Source: Bimastos eiseni
Lineage: Eukaryota; Annelida; Clitellata; Crassiclitellata; Lumbricidae
NCBI GenBank assembly: GCA_959347315.1
Contig: OY365813.1
Location: forward strand, 35,248,286-35,312,285
DNA: 64,000 bases
Direction: 5' to 3'
How positions within the stretch are numbered: position 1 is the stretch's first letter; each line of letters starts with the position of its first letter. Below are positions 25,315 to 37,000 of this stretch, piece by piece. The notes under the pieces are model-generated. The model did no database searches. It had not been told where the DNA came from and saw only the letters and a list, made by a program, of their open reading frames with translations. The position numbers and the translations under genes are program-made.

Positions 25315-28212
25315 CGGCTCTACATAAATTCCATCGCCACATTGAAAATTCCTTTCATCAATTCGTGTCATAAAGGGCTTCTTGTAAAAATTCAAATGAC
25401 AATGATTTCGGTTCTGTCGAAAGGTTGTTTAAAATACGTTGAGTAGATCATCAGATGGATCTACGTAGAGATAGACAACAAATGGATTTGATTTGCATGT
25501 GTTGCTGGGCAATTGATGTAGCTCCTTTTGTTCAATGTCGGTCTAAGAATCGATGAATAGCGAGAACATTGATTGGGAGAAAGTTTATCAACTGGAAGCA
25601 GACGACTGGAAGAGTTGATTTTGGCGTTGGTTGGTGTGTCTTTCTCTCATTCACAGTGGAATGGTTGACATGGAATTGATTCATGAAATGCTTCCATTTG
25701 AGAAAAGTTCATTCAGTAGCTGATTTGCCGAGGGTGCTGCTGCTGCTTTTGTGCTGTCTGCAACTGGCGCTATATAAATGTCTGATTACATTGCGATTGT
25801 ATAAATGTTACATTACGTTTACCTCTTGAATGAGCAAATGAATGGTCATGAGGTTGAGATTTCGAGCATTTTTTATTAGCTTCTCTTTTCAAGTGACAGT
25901 GACAGATGTGTGTTTATAATTAGGGATGAACTGAGTGTTGATTTCCTGCTGGGTACCGAGTACTCTGAGTGAGTAGTACAGAGTCTCTTCTTTTTTTGAC
26001 AGTTTGCACAATGGCTTTGTCTCAGTTTACACTAGGAAGTAGCTACTAGTAAGTACTATTAGGAACAGTATTTGTGTTTATTTTATTTATACTCGAACCC
26101 ATTATTTGTCCAAGTAATATGAGTCTCCGAACTGAGTTTCTGTTCATCCCTAATTATAATACGAGTTGTCATTAGACACATGCATATAGTATGTATGTAT
26201 TGAATGCATCTGTATCTGGACATTTAACATCACAAAAGTATCTGCTGCATGTCGGACACTCCCTCTGATGCCGTGCTACAGTACGCGAGGTACATAAGTT
26301 TACGGCCGCTTTACATTACAGCTGATTGATGAAGACGTTTTGTGATAATCGTAGTAAAGTAAGGACAAGGCCAGTTATTCGTATCAACAGTTCATTTCCT
26401 GCTTATGTCTATATTACGTAAGTTTATTCCATTTTTGCCTTATAAATATGACTTTTTACTCATTTTTCCCGGTGCTTCTTCTAAATCTCGACCTAGTTAC
26501 ATTTGACAGTTTTTCTTTTGTCCAGTTTCTTTGCCAATCGTTGCTTTCTAAATTATTCGGTCGAGTCTATCATTCAGTCTCTCCACAATAAGTCAATCAC
26601 ATTTTGACAGAATCCTCTATTAACAGATGCCGACAATCATTTGATTTAATTTATGTTGGCAATCAATTGATGCCTTTAAGGAAACAACACAATTGAAGTG
26701 ATTTGATTAGACTTTTCTATTCTCTGCCACTTAACCCAAATGATTTTGCTGACCTTTAACCTATTTGTTACTTTTCCTCTTTGGTTCTGTTATCAAGTTG
26801 TTCAATTGATGTTTGTAGCTATCAATAAATAAACAACGAATTGTTTTGCTGTTTGTGTCATTGTAATTTAATTTACATGTCATGGATGGCATTACTTTAC
26901 ATATCGTTACAGCTTGGTTTGTTACACTCGATGTAATTTAGTGTAGTGTTACGTCAATTCCAGTAGTATTTGCGATATTATCACTGTTTTCATGCAATTG
27001 CCACATTCTATGTATTCCACTTGTGATTGTGTTGTGTTGAACCCATGCAACAGATACAATTGCTGTAATCGTTTGATTATGCTGTATTACGGCAGTCGTG
27101 AAGTCAGGTTACAATACCTATAAAGTTCTTGCCACTCCAGAAATGAGACATTGTATAACTGCTTTGCTTAATCATTGTCTATTTTACTAATATGAGCCAC
27201 AGACACAATGTAATCATTTCTGATGTGTGGATTTCGATTACTGCTGTAATTCAAGTGAAGTTGAAAGTATTTCTTCTTCTTTTGCTCTGTGATCAAATTG
27301 AGTCTCGTTCTATTTAACTGAATTGGGTTTTGTTGGGATGTTAGTAATCGTGGATTTTCTGCCGTTTAGTTTGTAAAATTGTTCTTTTGAAATGTCGTCA
27401 ATGGTTTCAGGGAAGAAGCAGTTTATGGTAACTGAATTCATCCCTTCCATCTGATTTGTTTCGTTAGGAAATCTTTCTGTCCAGATTAATGTTTTGTCGC
27501 AGAATTGCTGGGAAGCAATTTGTTTAAATCTGTGCAGTAAATCTGTGCATTTGGTTTTGAGGCAAAAGATCTTGAAACACGAACACTTTAGTTGCTCTAA
27601 TTTTCTCCTTAATGTTTTCAATTACATAACTTTAATTCATGCATTTTTTTAGAGTCTTGTTTTATGTTGTGATGTCTTGTTTCTTTCTTGTTGCTCATTC
27701 GATTGGTTTTGATGATCCAGTTGTTGCATTGTGTCTTACGTTTGTGCATTAATTATAAACAGGCTCTATAGAAGTTGCAAAGTATCTCATTAGTTCTTGA
27801 TCTGCTGTTGTGGAGAATTGTGGACACTTGAAATATCTCTTTCAACTGATGACCTTTTAACCCTTTAACAACTGAAAGCGACTAGGAGACTAGGGCTGAT
27901 TTTTCGTTAAACCACTGGGAATATGGGGACTTGTGCAAGAAATCCTTTCAGACGACAGTAGCTTTTCTGTCTGTTGGATTATCTCAGCGGACGATTCCTC
28001 TGCTTTCTCTCGTCCAATGAATATATTGACCTCCAATATATTTTCACTTACCTTACATCTCCATATGTTTATATAGCAACTTTTAATGTATCTTTGTCCT
28101 TGTGTTTTATAACCAACTAAACATTAACGATTGCATTGAAACTCTGATCTTCTTCTAGCGATGAGAATTTGATTGCAGAAGGACTTTACCACCAATCAAC
28201 TGTTTCTCTTTT
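25315..28212. other. Intergenic stretch and ACADVL 3' UTR
   Basis: No convincing coding. A candidate ACADVL poly(A) signal is AATAAA at 26824-26829, far downstream; nearer variants may be used. A retroposon tail (ggcgctatataaatgtctg) lies at about 25768-25790. The rest is AT-rich with short repeats. The open frame at 27310-27621 (-) has no recognisable domain. Confidence 0.5.
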
Positions 28213-28217
28213 TTATT
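28212..28217 (-). promoter_or_regulatory. Poly(A) hexamer overlapping the aldolase-like stop codon
   Basis: Minus-strand reading tctaaataaaa contains the stop TAA (28213-28215) inside AATAAA. If used, the 3' UTR would be only about 15-30 nt. Confidence 0.35.
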
Positions 28218-28959
28218 TAGACTGCATTTTATTCATGTGAGATGTGTTTAACTTCGCTTTTAAATAAGGTCCAACGATTGTTTGGAAGGTCTGCAACGTG
28301 TCCGGAATGTCTTTTCCTAGGATGAAGAAACCGTGTCCTCTGCGAATGAAGATCTTGTTCGGTGGATAGGGGTTGCGACTGGCCACTTCCAGAAGTGCAC
28401 GGAGGTCATCTGGGGTGGAAAACATCGTTTCCTCCTCGGAACAGGGCAAGGCAAGGCACTTGGCATCTTCAATTGAATCTAAGGAATGTCCGTGTAATGT
28501 GGCCATTGGAACATCGGACCAAGCGAACTGCTTGTGCGCCTTCAGGATGCAGTAGTGCAAAGGGGTATCAGAGGTAGGAAGAATCGACTCGCTGCTGGAA
28601 TAATATTCCGCCGACCAGGTTTCCGGGTCAAACCGTGTCACAATACAAGAGTCTTTCTCCGGGTGGATTTTTTCTCCGACCGTCTTTCCTGATTTGCTGA
28701 CGAGAAGATGGCATTCCTGATCGTCGGTTGCGATCCACACAGATCCATTTCCAGCTAGTTTTCCATCGGGTAAAACAGGAGTGGCACCACTTTCTTGGAG
28801 GATTGTCAGGGCATCTGCCAACTGTGCTGCAGCCGTGCGGAACACGCTACTCGAGGATAAACCATGAAAATAGTCTGCAATAGACCCACGTCGCGTCAGA
28901 CTGAACTTCACCCTTGGACCTCCCTCAGCAAGAGATTGGCTCTCCAGTTTAGAAGTTCT
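28213..28959 (-). CDS. Class II aldolase/adducin-like protein, 3' terminal exon
   Basis: Minus-strand frame open from 28959 to the stop at 28213-28215. The recognisable part has 232 residues from a GTG valine at 28911, which is not a start. No ATG occurs near the N-terminus and a stop lies at 28960-28962, so an upstream exon (not found) must supply the start. A possible acceptor is the AG just before 28959. The fold resembles class II aldolases: GNGSVWIATDD, then HLLVSKSGKTVG, SDTPLHYCILKA, LHGHSLD and FIRRGHGFFILG. The HxH and the later His match the zinc ligands of fuculose-phosphate aldolase, while the usual catalytic Glu of PSSEWPLH is Asp here. Length suits one aldolase domain without adducin tail regions. 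Substrate unknown. The stop codon is embedded in the AATAAA hexamer. Confidence 0.6.
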   Translation of the reverse strand, partial: RTSKLESQSLAEGGPRVKFSLTRRGSIADYFHGLSSSSVFRTAAAQLADALTILQESGATPVLPDGKLAGNGSVWIATDDQECHLLVSKSGKTVGEKIHPEKDSCIVTRFDPETWSAEYYSSSESILPTSDTPLHYCILKAHKQFAWSDVPMATLHGHSLDSIEDAKCLALPCSEEETMFSTPDDLRALLEVASRNPYPPNKIFIRRGHGFFILGKDIPDTLQTFQTIVGPYLKAKLNTSHMNKMQSK

Positions 28960-30016
28960 TTAAAATCTAATCCTTGAGAAAAAAAGCAAATAGTGCACAT
29001 TAGAGCCAACCGGCATCAGATAGGTGCGGATGTGAAACAGATCTACAAAAAGGGCTCCAGATTATTTATTTATGAGCGCTGTGTCGAATGAGGAGGGGTT
29101 TTCCCAAAGGTGGGTAGACCAGATCAGGTCAAGGTTCGGTTTTCAGTAGCTGTTGTGGTGGGTGCTGTTTTGGGCGAAAGTTAGAGTCGTAGCATCGGAT
29201 GAGTGGGGCCATGAATGAGTTCTTGAGAAGGTTAAAGGTCGCATCGTTCTATTTAATCCCAGTCTGTGGTGGACATTGTGTTTATACGGTGATCGAGCGC
29301 AGCCGGCCAAAGGTAAACATTATCATCAGTTCTATCTCCTCGCCTTAACTGCCAAAACTCATCTTACATAATGCGACCTGATTACAGTTTGGCTGCGTCA
29401 ACGGTTGTTGTACATTATACACTGGCGATATAGAAGTAAATTAATTACTACAAATATTGTTCCAAGTCAGGATCAACCAAAATCATCGAACCCGAAAACG
29501 CTGAAAAGGCCAAAAAAGCCAGATTCCCGAAAACAGCAATGTACTATTGAAAAACGCTTAACTGTTTCAAAACAGCACAATTCATTCATCAAATCAGCTT
29601 CTACAGGAATTCTTTTCACCGATCCAGCTTCTATTTAAGCAGAATCTTTTCATAAATCCAGCTTCGTCTTCGATGCATCGGGTTTCGACGATTCGCTGCG
29701 CAACCTTTATTGCCGATACCGAAATCGTTAACCACACTAGCACACAATGTGGTGTTTGTTCGGAAGAAGATGCACTTTTTATCATCAAAGTACATAAACC
29801 ATTGCGCCACGTGTGCGTTGAAAACCACACAACAAAATAATACACAGCGAAGAGTGGAGACCTAAGAATGGTGGAGACTGATGAGTCTATGGGATAGTGT
29901 GGAATCAGAGACGTGATTTGTTATATCTATGCACTTCCATATTAATACAGTTCAATGTCTAAACAAATTATTGTCTATACCTATTTCTGATCTGGGCAAG
30001 CATCGTAATAAACAGG

Positions 30017-30310
30017 CATGTAATGTAATGTAATGTAAATCCTCGAAAATTTCTCAGCGCCCACAAAAGCCAGGTCAGACAGACCAGCTTATTCACCGGC
30101 GCTATGCCAAATCAAGTCCGCAATAGCCAATCCTCTCGTTTCCTTTCGGTGCCAGGTCGAAATCCAGGCAGTCAAGCCGAGGAGACAGCATGGTGCTACG
30201 GTGGTAGTCGATGATGAGGGTGGTCATGTGGTGGCACAGGAGTAGAATCTGGACAAGACACATTGAAGAGTTCGGTTTTTAGTCGTGAATGGAAAGTAGC
30301 AGAGGATAAT
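30017..30310 (-). mobile_element. LINE 3' end with ttaca-type terminal repeat
   Basis: Minus-strand sequence resembles the 3' UTR of the adjacent LINE (gccggtgaataagctggtc, gggcgctgagaaatt) and ends in (ttaca)n at 30017-30035. Confidence 0.55.
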
Positions 30311-30345
30311 GCATCTTGAGGTCTTGAGTTATTTAGCGCTGGTGT

Positions 30346-31549
30346 TAGTCGTAATCGTAATCGTAATTTCAGCATTTCTACAGCGCCCGCGGGAACCAGC
30401 TTATTCACAGGCGCTTAATCAAAACAGAATCGATAGGCAGGGGGTCAAATCCAGAGAGTCAGGGAGGCAGACAGGTAGACGGCTAAGGTGGATGGTGTTT
30501 GAAGTTGAAACGGCGAGGGAGATAGGAGGAAGATGAGGAATCAGGATAGGATTTGCGAAAGAGCAGTGCTTTAAGTTGCGAGTGAAAATGCTGTGTGGAG
30601 ATAGCAAGAGGTGAGGTGTTTGTTAATTCCTAGGACGGGTCGGATGTTTGTCTTAATGCTGGAGGGAGTTTGTTCCAAAGAGGCGGGACAGCAATGGCTA
30701 TAGTGGAGCGATTTTCAAATTTCAGTGATGATGTGACGGGAGGGCGAAGTAGTGTGAGGGTGGAAGAGCAACGGGTTGAACGATGTAGCTGAATCGTGAA
30801 CAACTGACGGAGATATATGTGGGCTGTAAGGATTGCAGTGTGTTGTAGGTGAGTAAAATGACCTTATATTCGATCCGTTCAGGTATTTTGAGCCAGTGGA
30901 GGGATTTGAGGACAGGAGTGATATGATGATATGGTGATGCTTTGGGGGTCTTGGTGACAGCACGGGCGAGAACATTCTGAATGACTTGGAGGCGATTTAA
31001 TTGGGTGGTGTCTATATGTAGGAAAATGGAATTACAGTAATCCAATTCAGCGTGAACAATTGATGAGGCGATTGTGGATGCAGTTTTGGAGTCAAGTATA
31101 GGACGGATTCTACGAAGATCACGGATGCGCATGAAGCAAGAGCGAGAATGATGGGTGATGTGATGAGCGAAGCTAAGGTTTTGGTCGAAGATTATGCCCA
31201 GGTTGCGGACAGGAGAATTTGCAGTGAATTTGTGGGTGGATGCAGAATCAGGGTTGAGAGAAATAGTGGGATCAGGAATTTTCTTCAGTTGCTCACGGAG
31301 ACCAATCAGAATGAATTCGGTTTTGGAGGGGTTCAGACAGAGGAGATTTGAGGTCATCCAGGATGAGATTTGAGTGACGACATGAAGCAGATTATCAATG
31401 GAGTTGGAGAAGCTGGATGGAGAGAAAGAAATGAATAACTGCGTGTCGTCAGCGTATAGATGATGGTCAACCGAGGATGCGCTAATAAGTGAACTGAGGG
31501 GGGTAGTATAGAGTCTGCCTCCTCTGACCTGGAAACTATTACCTCCCAT
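30346..31549 (-). mobile_element. CR1/L2-like LINE, 5'-truncated, C-terminal reverse transcriptase plus 3' end
   Basis: A 275-aa open frame (31549-30722) contains the RT motif HHLYADDTQLFISF, then SKTEFILIG, RNLGIIFDQNLSFA and PVLKSLHWLKIPERIEYKV, the usual order in non-LTR reverse transcriptases of the jockey/CR1 group. The 5' RT motifs and the endonuclease are missing. The 3' UTR ends gaataagctggttcccgcgg, gggcgctgtagaaatgctg and an (attacg)n terminal repeat. The long open frame suggests a fairly recent insertion. Confidence 0.8.
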
Positions 31550-31660
31550 TGACTATCTTTTGGACAACCGATCTGAATTGATGCAGCACTCGTGTTAAGC
31601 TGGTGCCCTGCGCTTGGTTTTCAGATGGCGCTTTATAAGTTTTAAGATTACGATTACGAT
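31550..31660 (+). mobile_element. LINE 3'-end fragment
   Basis: ctggtgccctgcgcttggtt, then ggcgctttataag and attacgattacgat: the same 3' end type as the neighbouring LINE, opposite orientation. Confidence 0.5.
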
Positions 31661-31764
31661 GCTCTCTCTGATAATGTGATTACTGTTTAAATAAAATTAC
31701 TCCCAGTGTCCTCCAAAATGACTCAGTGCTTCGAGAGATTTGACAACTGCGCCGATGATTAACT

Positions 31765-31985
31765 TTGCAACAGCTAGAGGGCGACAAAACAGAAGTTGGT
31801 GTATTTCGGTCATGTCATGCGAGCCAATGGGATGGAGAAGGAGATATAATGCTGGGTTGTGGTGATGGCGTGAGGAGAAGAGGGCGTCCTAAAGTGAGGT
31901 GGATGGATGACATACATGACAGCGCTGAGTCTGGAGGAGTTGAGGGAGGCAGTGAGAGACAGAGGACAATGGAGATTGGGTAATT
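31765..31985 (+). mobile_element. RTE-like LINE fragment, C-terminal
   Basis: An open frame holds FGHVMRANGMEKEIM and RRRGRPKVRWMDDIHDS, which resemble the end of RTE-type LINE proteins. It is cut off on both sides. Confidence 0.6.
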
Positions 31986-33164
31986 AATCGTTTTAGCGTC
32001 CCAAATTCCGGCCACTGTTACACTACTTAGCAGAAGCCGGATTGATGAAAAGAATCATGCCGAAGTAAAAGCTGGATGTGATGAAAAGAATCATACATTA
32101 ATTATGTATACTCAAAACATTGCTCTTTCGCAAATCCTATCCTGATTCCTCCTATCTCCCTCACTGGTTCAACTCCAAACACCATCCACCTTAGCCGTCT
32201 ACTTGTCTGCCTGTCTGACTCTCTGGATTTGACCTCTGCCTATCGATTCTGTTTTGATTAAGCTCCTTTTTATAAGCAGGTTCCCGCGACTTCGCTTGTG
32301 GGCGCTGTAAAAATGTTGAGAATACGATTACGATTACATAAATAGAAAATGGATGTGATGAAAAGGCTCTTGCGTAAAGGGCCTAAATGCTCGATTGATG
32401 AAAGAATTATGTGATGAAAAAATCGTGTTTAGTGGAAGCTGGACGGAATGAAAAATTCGTGTTTAAATAAATTAAATGGAAGCTGGATTGATGAAAAGTA
32501 TTATATTGATGTCACAACATGCAACCATGCACGACGCCGCCATAATCAGGTGCAATGAATTTGTGACGCTAAAACGATAAAGTGGATCAATTTGTGACGC
32601 TAAATTAACGATAAATTACCGGAGAAAGTTTATTGTCATGATCGCTAGAGTTCCACGAACTGACGGCACAAGGTGACAAGAGGATCCTCCAAACGTGCTC
32701 GGAGCAAATATGGATCGGACCCATGGTTGCTAGTCTATTGGTCCTGAAAGAAATCAAGGTGCAAAACTCAATTAAGTATGTTTACGTGGCGCATGTGGTT
32801 TTAATAGTCGATAAGAGATTTAACACACTTTACGGTTCATTGTGGCTTTTATGTCGGTTTCTATTTACGATCGTTAAGTGCTGCTTTAGACATTTGTATT
32901 TCATGTTTGCGATAAATCGACGGCTCAAGCTTCGCCTAGAAATCATGTGTTTCGTTGAAGGGGTGTTTCGATAAGTTTGTGCCCTACCCTGGATTTCGAG
33001 TGGCTTGACGATCGTGATTATTTTTGAAGCAATGTTAATTTTGTATCAAAGTTATTTCAAACCTGCTCCAGGTTCTGCAATGACGCGGACTATTGCTGCT
33101 ATGAAATCGAGTCTCAATTCTCATCGTTCCTGATACGAATCGGACCTCGATAAACAACGCCGCA
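31986..33164. other. Intergenic stretch before SLC7A4
   Basis: Apart from the LINE copy at 32118-32345 it contains repeated ggatgtgatgaaaagaatca-like phrases (about 32040-32520), a loose tandem of unknown origin. No coding recognised. The SLC7A4 promoter should lie at its right end; no TATA box stands out. Confidence 0.4.
32118..32345 (+). mobile_element. LINE 3' UTR copy
   Basis: Near-copy of the 3' UTR of the LINE at 30346-31549 (ctttcgcaaatcctatcctg, gcctatcgattctgttttga) ending in attacgattac. Confidence 0.7.
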
Positions 33165-33986
33165 ATGAATTCCAGGATTTGTGTCCACTTTATGAAACTC
33201 TGGCGAACTAAATCGACCGATTCTGTTACTTCTGAGACAAGTTTGCATCGTTGCCTTGGTATCTGTGATCTCGTTATCATAGGAATCGGTGCAATGGTTG
33301 GATCAGGCATTTACGTCATGACAGGATTTGCCATTCACAACCAAGCAGGTCTCTTCTCTACACTACAAACAATTTGTGTCTGTATAGCTCAAAGATATCA
33401 AATAACAGTGATGCTATTGGTAAACTTAGTTTATTTACAAAACAAATCATGTTTGAGTTAATAGAAGTGCATGAGTTCAATCTTCCTCTTCTTCTTCCTC
33501 CTCCTCCTCCTCAACTGTTTCTGTTCAGGAACCGTGAGGAAATCACAGAAACCGTGAGGAAATCACAGAAACCGTGAGGAAATCATTCACTCACAATTGC
33601 TTTGCGCCATCAATTGATGATTTGTCATTTTATAGTGGCGCTTAATAAATGAATGATAATAATTATAGTAATATTTATGTTTTTATTTCTGCAGGGTTTA
33701 AAGGACTACTAGAATTTTTCAGATTAGCATGCAACTATAATTGATTATTTAATTGATGATGCTGTTATCTATCTAATAACTTCCTTCAATAGTAGCTAGT
33801 GCTATCATGGCCAATGATGTGCTTGAAATGGACAATCACAAATAAAACATATAATAATTGTTGTTGCAATACATTTTCAGTCACTGGATGTTATTAGATA
33901 GATAACATCACAATGTATGTCTTTGCCAGCTGCATTTTGATGGGTGGCCATTCTTACTAAATCAATCTTAAATTGATATATATGAG

Positions 33987-34032
<46 letters not shown>

Positions 34033-37000
34033 AATAAGTTTCTTTCGTATATGTGACAGAATTCTCATTTATTCAAAACCTTTCTTCTCAGTTAATTACT
34101 TGAATTCACACTACAATACGTTACATGGTTTTAGGTCCAAGCACAGTCATTTCGTTCCTTTTAGCCGCTCTCGTTGTTCTGATGATCGCAGCCTGCTTCA
34201 CTGAAATGGCTTCCAAGCTCCTTAAGACGGGATCCTCCTACCTCTACCTCTATCTTACGATCGGAGAGTTTCCGGCTTTCGTGACTGGAGTTTCTGCAAT
34301 GATAAGTGAGTGACTGGAGAGGAAGAGTGCTTCAAGGTATTTGGTTCTGTTTAATGTCTAATGAGATGACCTCCTCGTGACCCTTCGGTTGTTGTGACAA
34401 TTTGTTGGGAACCGTATTGTGATGACCTGCTGTACAAAGTGTACTTGTATTATCTCAATAGGAAGTTCACTTTCCTTCTGACTTTTTCATACAATGCTTA
34501 AACAATACAATGACTTGTAAACTGAAGAGGAATATTGCCGTTCTGTTTCTGGGTGTTTGACACTGTGTGTTCACTTAGAAGTCTTAGAGTCAGTGATATT
34601 TTTTAGATTTTTGAAGGGAATGCATTCATGATACAAAAGTGCAGATAACTTTATAAAATCACTAACAACATCTTCTACCTATAGCCGTTGCCTCAGGCTG
34701 ACCAGTCCTTAAAGGACCGCTTCTTTGCTTCTTCTTGATGCGCCTTTGGCTGCATATGCAGAAGAAAGATAATCATATATATATGAGGAATGATGAGAGA
34801 CAAGAGTTTGAACAGAGGGTGTGTTGGGGCCCTGTGCAAAGATCACCAGAGATGTAATGTATTGGTGAGGATAACTTCTATAATGTCAGGTTCTATTGAC
34901 TGTATGTGTGTGAATGCTGTTTGTCTTCTTCTGTCAGTGTCTTGTTTGAGCGGAGGGGTGAACGCCAGAGCCTGGAGCTTCTACTTCGATTCATTGTTCA
35001 GTGGCGCCATCTCTAACTTCACCATCACACACATTGCAGAGTGGAAAGTAGGAGCACCAATCGCAAGGTATTTCTCCTCTTATCTAATCTCATCTAATCT
35101 CATCTAATCTCATCTAATCTCATCTATTCAGAAGAGCTTCTATTGTTGTAATCTCTGTTAGGGTTAGGTACTGACAATGGTGGTGATGATGATAATCTGG
35201 TAATCTAATCTAATGCATTCTAGTCTAATCTTATCCGAATGTATTCTATTGTTGTAATGTCTGTCCCAGAAGTAAGTGGTGATGCCAACAGCTGCAGTGG
35301 CTGAGTTGTGGTCTTATTACAGCAATTTATATATTTCCCCTTCATGATTGCCTACTCAGAGGCGACCTATATAAAGGCACAACGATTTTTACACATTTAT
35401 TGGCTGTTTAGAATACTTTGTAATACAACTCTGTTTGATATATATTTTGCCCTCTTTTGAAAGGGGTTCAGAAGTGTCCACATGACCATAGGGCTACACA
35501 TTGATGATGATGATGATGATGAGGAGGAGGAGGATGATGATGATGACGATGATGAGCAATAATAGTGAGTTAGGGAGTTGCTCAGAATCCTTACTCAGTG
35601 ACTAATCCTCTACATTGAATAGTTATTCCATGAGAGGCTCTATATAAGTCTAGTAATAGACTACACCGTCCCACGAAACTACAGTATGGCTATCGTCACA
35701 GAGCGTCATTTGGATCTTGAGTAGAGAGGGTTATTGAAGAAGCTTTTAAATTGTGACTTTTAGTCATTTTTAACATTTGATTTGATGGTTATTAGCATTT
35801 ACTTTGATCACATTACCCTTCTTTGCACACTTGGTCCCATCGCACAAAACTATTGATACCCTTCACATGAAACAGCTTTTCATAATTAAGAAACAGCTAA
35901 TTAACCTTAAATTGTTAATTATATTCTCTGGAATTATTTTTTTTCTTAGATATCCTGATTTCATCGCAGTCTTCGTTGTTCTTGTTCTTGTCGTCGTTGT
36001 TTCTCTTGGCGCGAATTTCATGACAAGGTTTTCTGCTGTTTTTGTCGTCATCAACGTCTTTGTACTCATTCTGGTGACGATCTGCGGATTCGTCTTTGGA
36101 AACCTGGAAAACTGGACACGGAACAGCACTTCCAGTTTCTTTCCATACGGATTGAGCGGAACGATTCAGGCAGCGGCCGTGTCCTTCTGGGCGTTTTCCG
36201 GTTTCGAGACGATCTCGTGCGCGGTGGAGGAGACCCAGTTTCCACAGAGGAACATTCCGATCGCAACCGGAGTGACGATGCTTGTCGTGACCTTGCTGTA
36301 TGTAGGAACGACCTCTGCACTCAGCCTCATGGTTCCCTACTCTGCATTGAGCATCACCACTCCCCTAGCATCGGTCTTCGATGATATAGGGCAGCAGTGG
36401 GGTCGATACGTCATATCCATAGGAACCCTCTGTGCTTTCACCACGGCCATTCTCTGCAGCGTCTATAGCTTCATGAGGTACGCATTGGCAATGGCAGAGG
36501 ATGGACTTCTCTTTCCAATCTTCGCAAAGGTCGATTCTCGTACAAAGGTTCCGATTATTTCCGCCATCATCTGTGGATTGGTCGAATGTTTTGTTGCGCT
36601 TTGTCTCAATATTCAAGACATGATTGCCTTCAGTGTGAATCTGTTGCTCCTCACTTACTGCTCTGTCTGTGCCAGTGTCATCATCCTCTGCTACTGGCCA
36701 AGGACAAACGCTGGAGCCCCGGATGACGCGGGATATCTTCCACTGACCGGAGTAGAGTCCGATGAAGACGACATTGACTCCGAGTCGACAGAGTCACGTC
36801 GGTTGCGTTCGGCCGAGGAAACTGTTGCAGAGACGGGTTGTATTGGAGGAGGAGAGGATGCAGTGAACCGTGAAGGATGCTCTATCGATGGAACTGGAGA
36901 CAAAGGTTGTAGGACGGAAGATAATGGATGCACGATTGAGCACACATCTACAAAGAATGGCACCGATGTTGAAGAGGAAGAGAGAGTCACACGTAGTGCT

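Noticed and set aside
27310..27621. 103-residue minus-strand frame
   Set aside because: AT-rich sequence, no domain, isolated; could not be tied to a gene.
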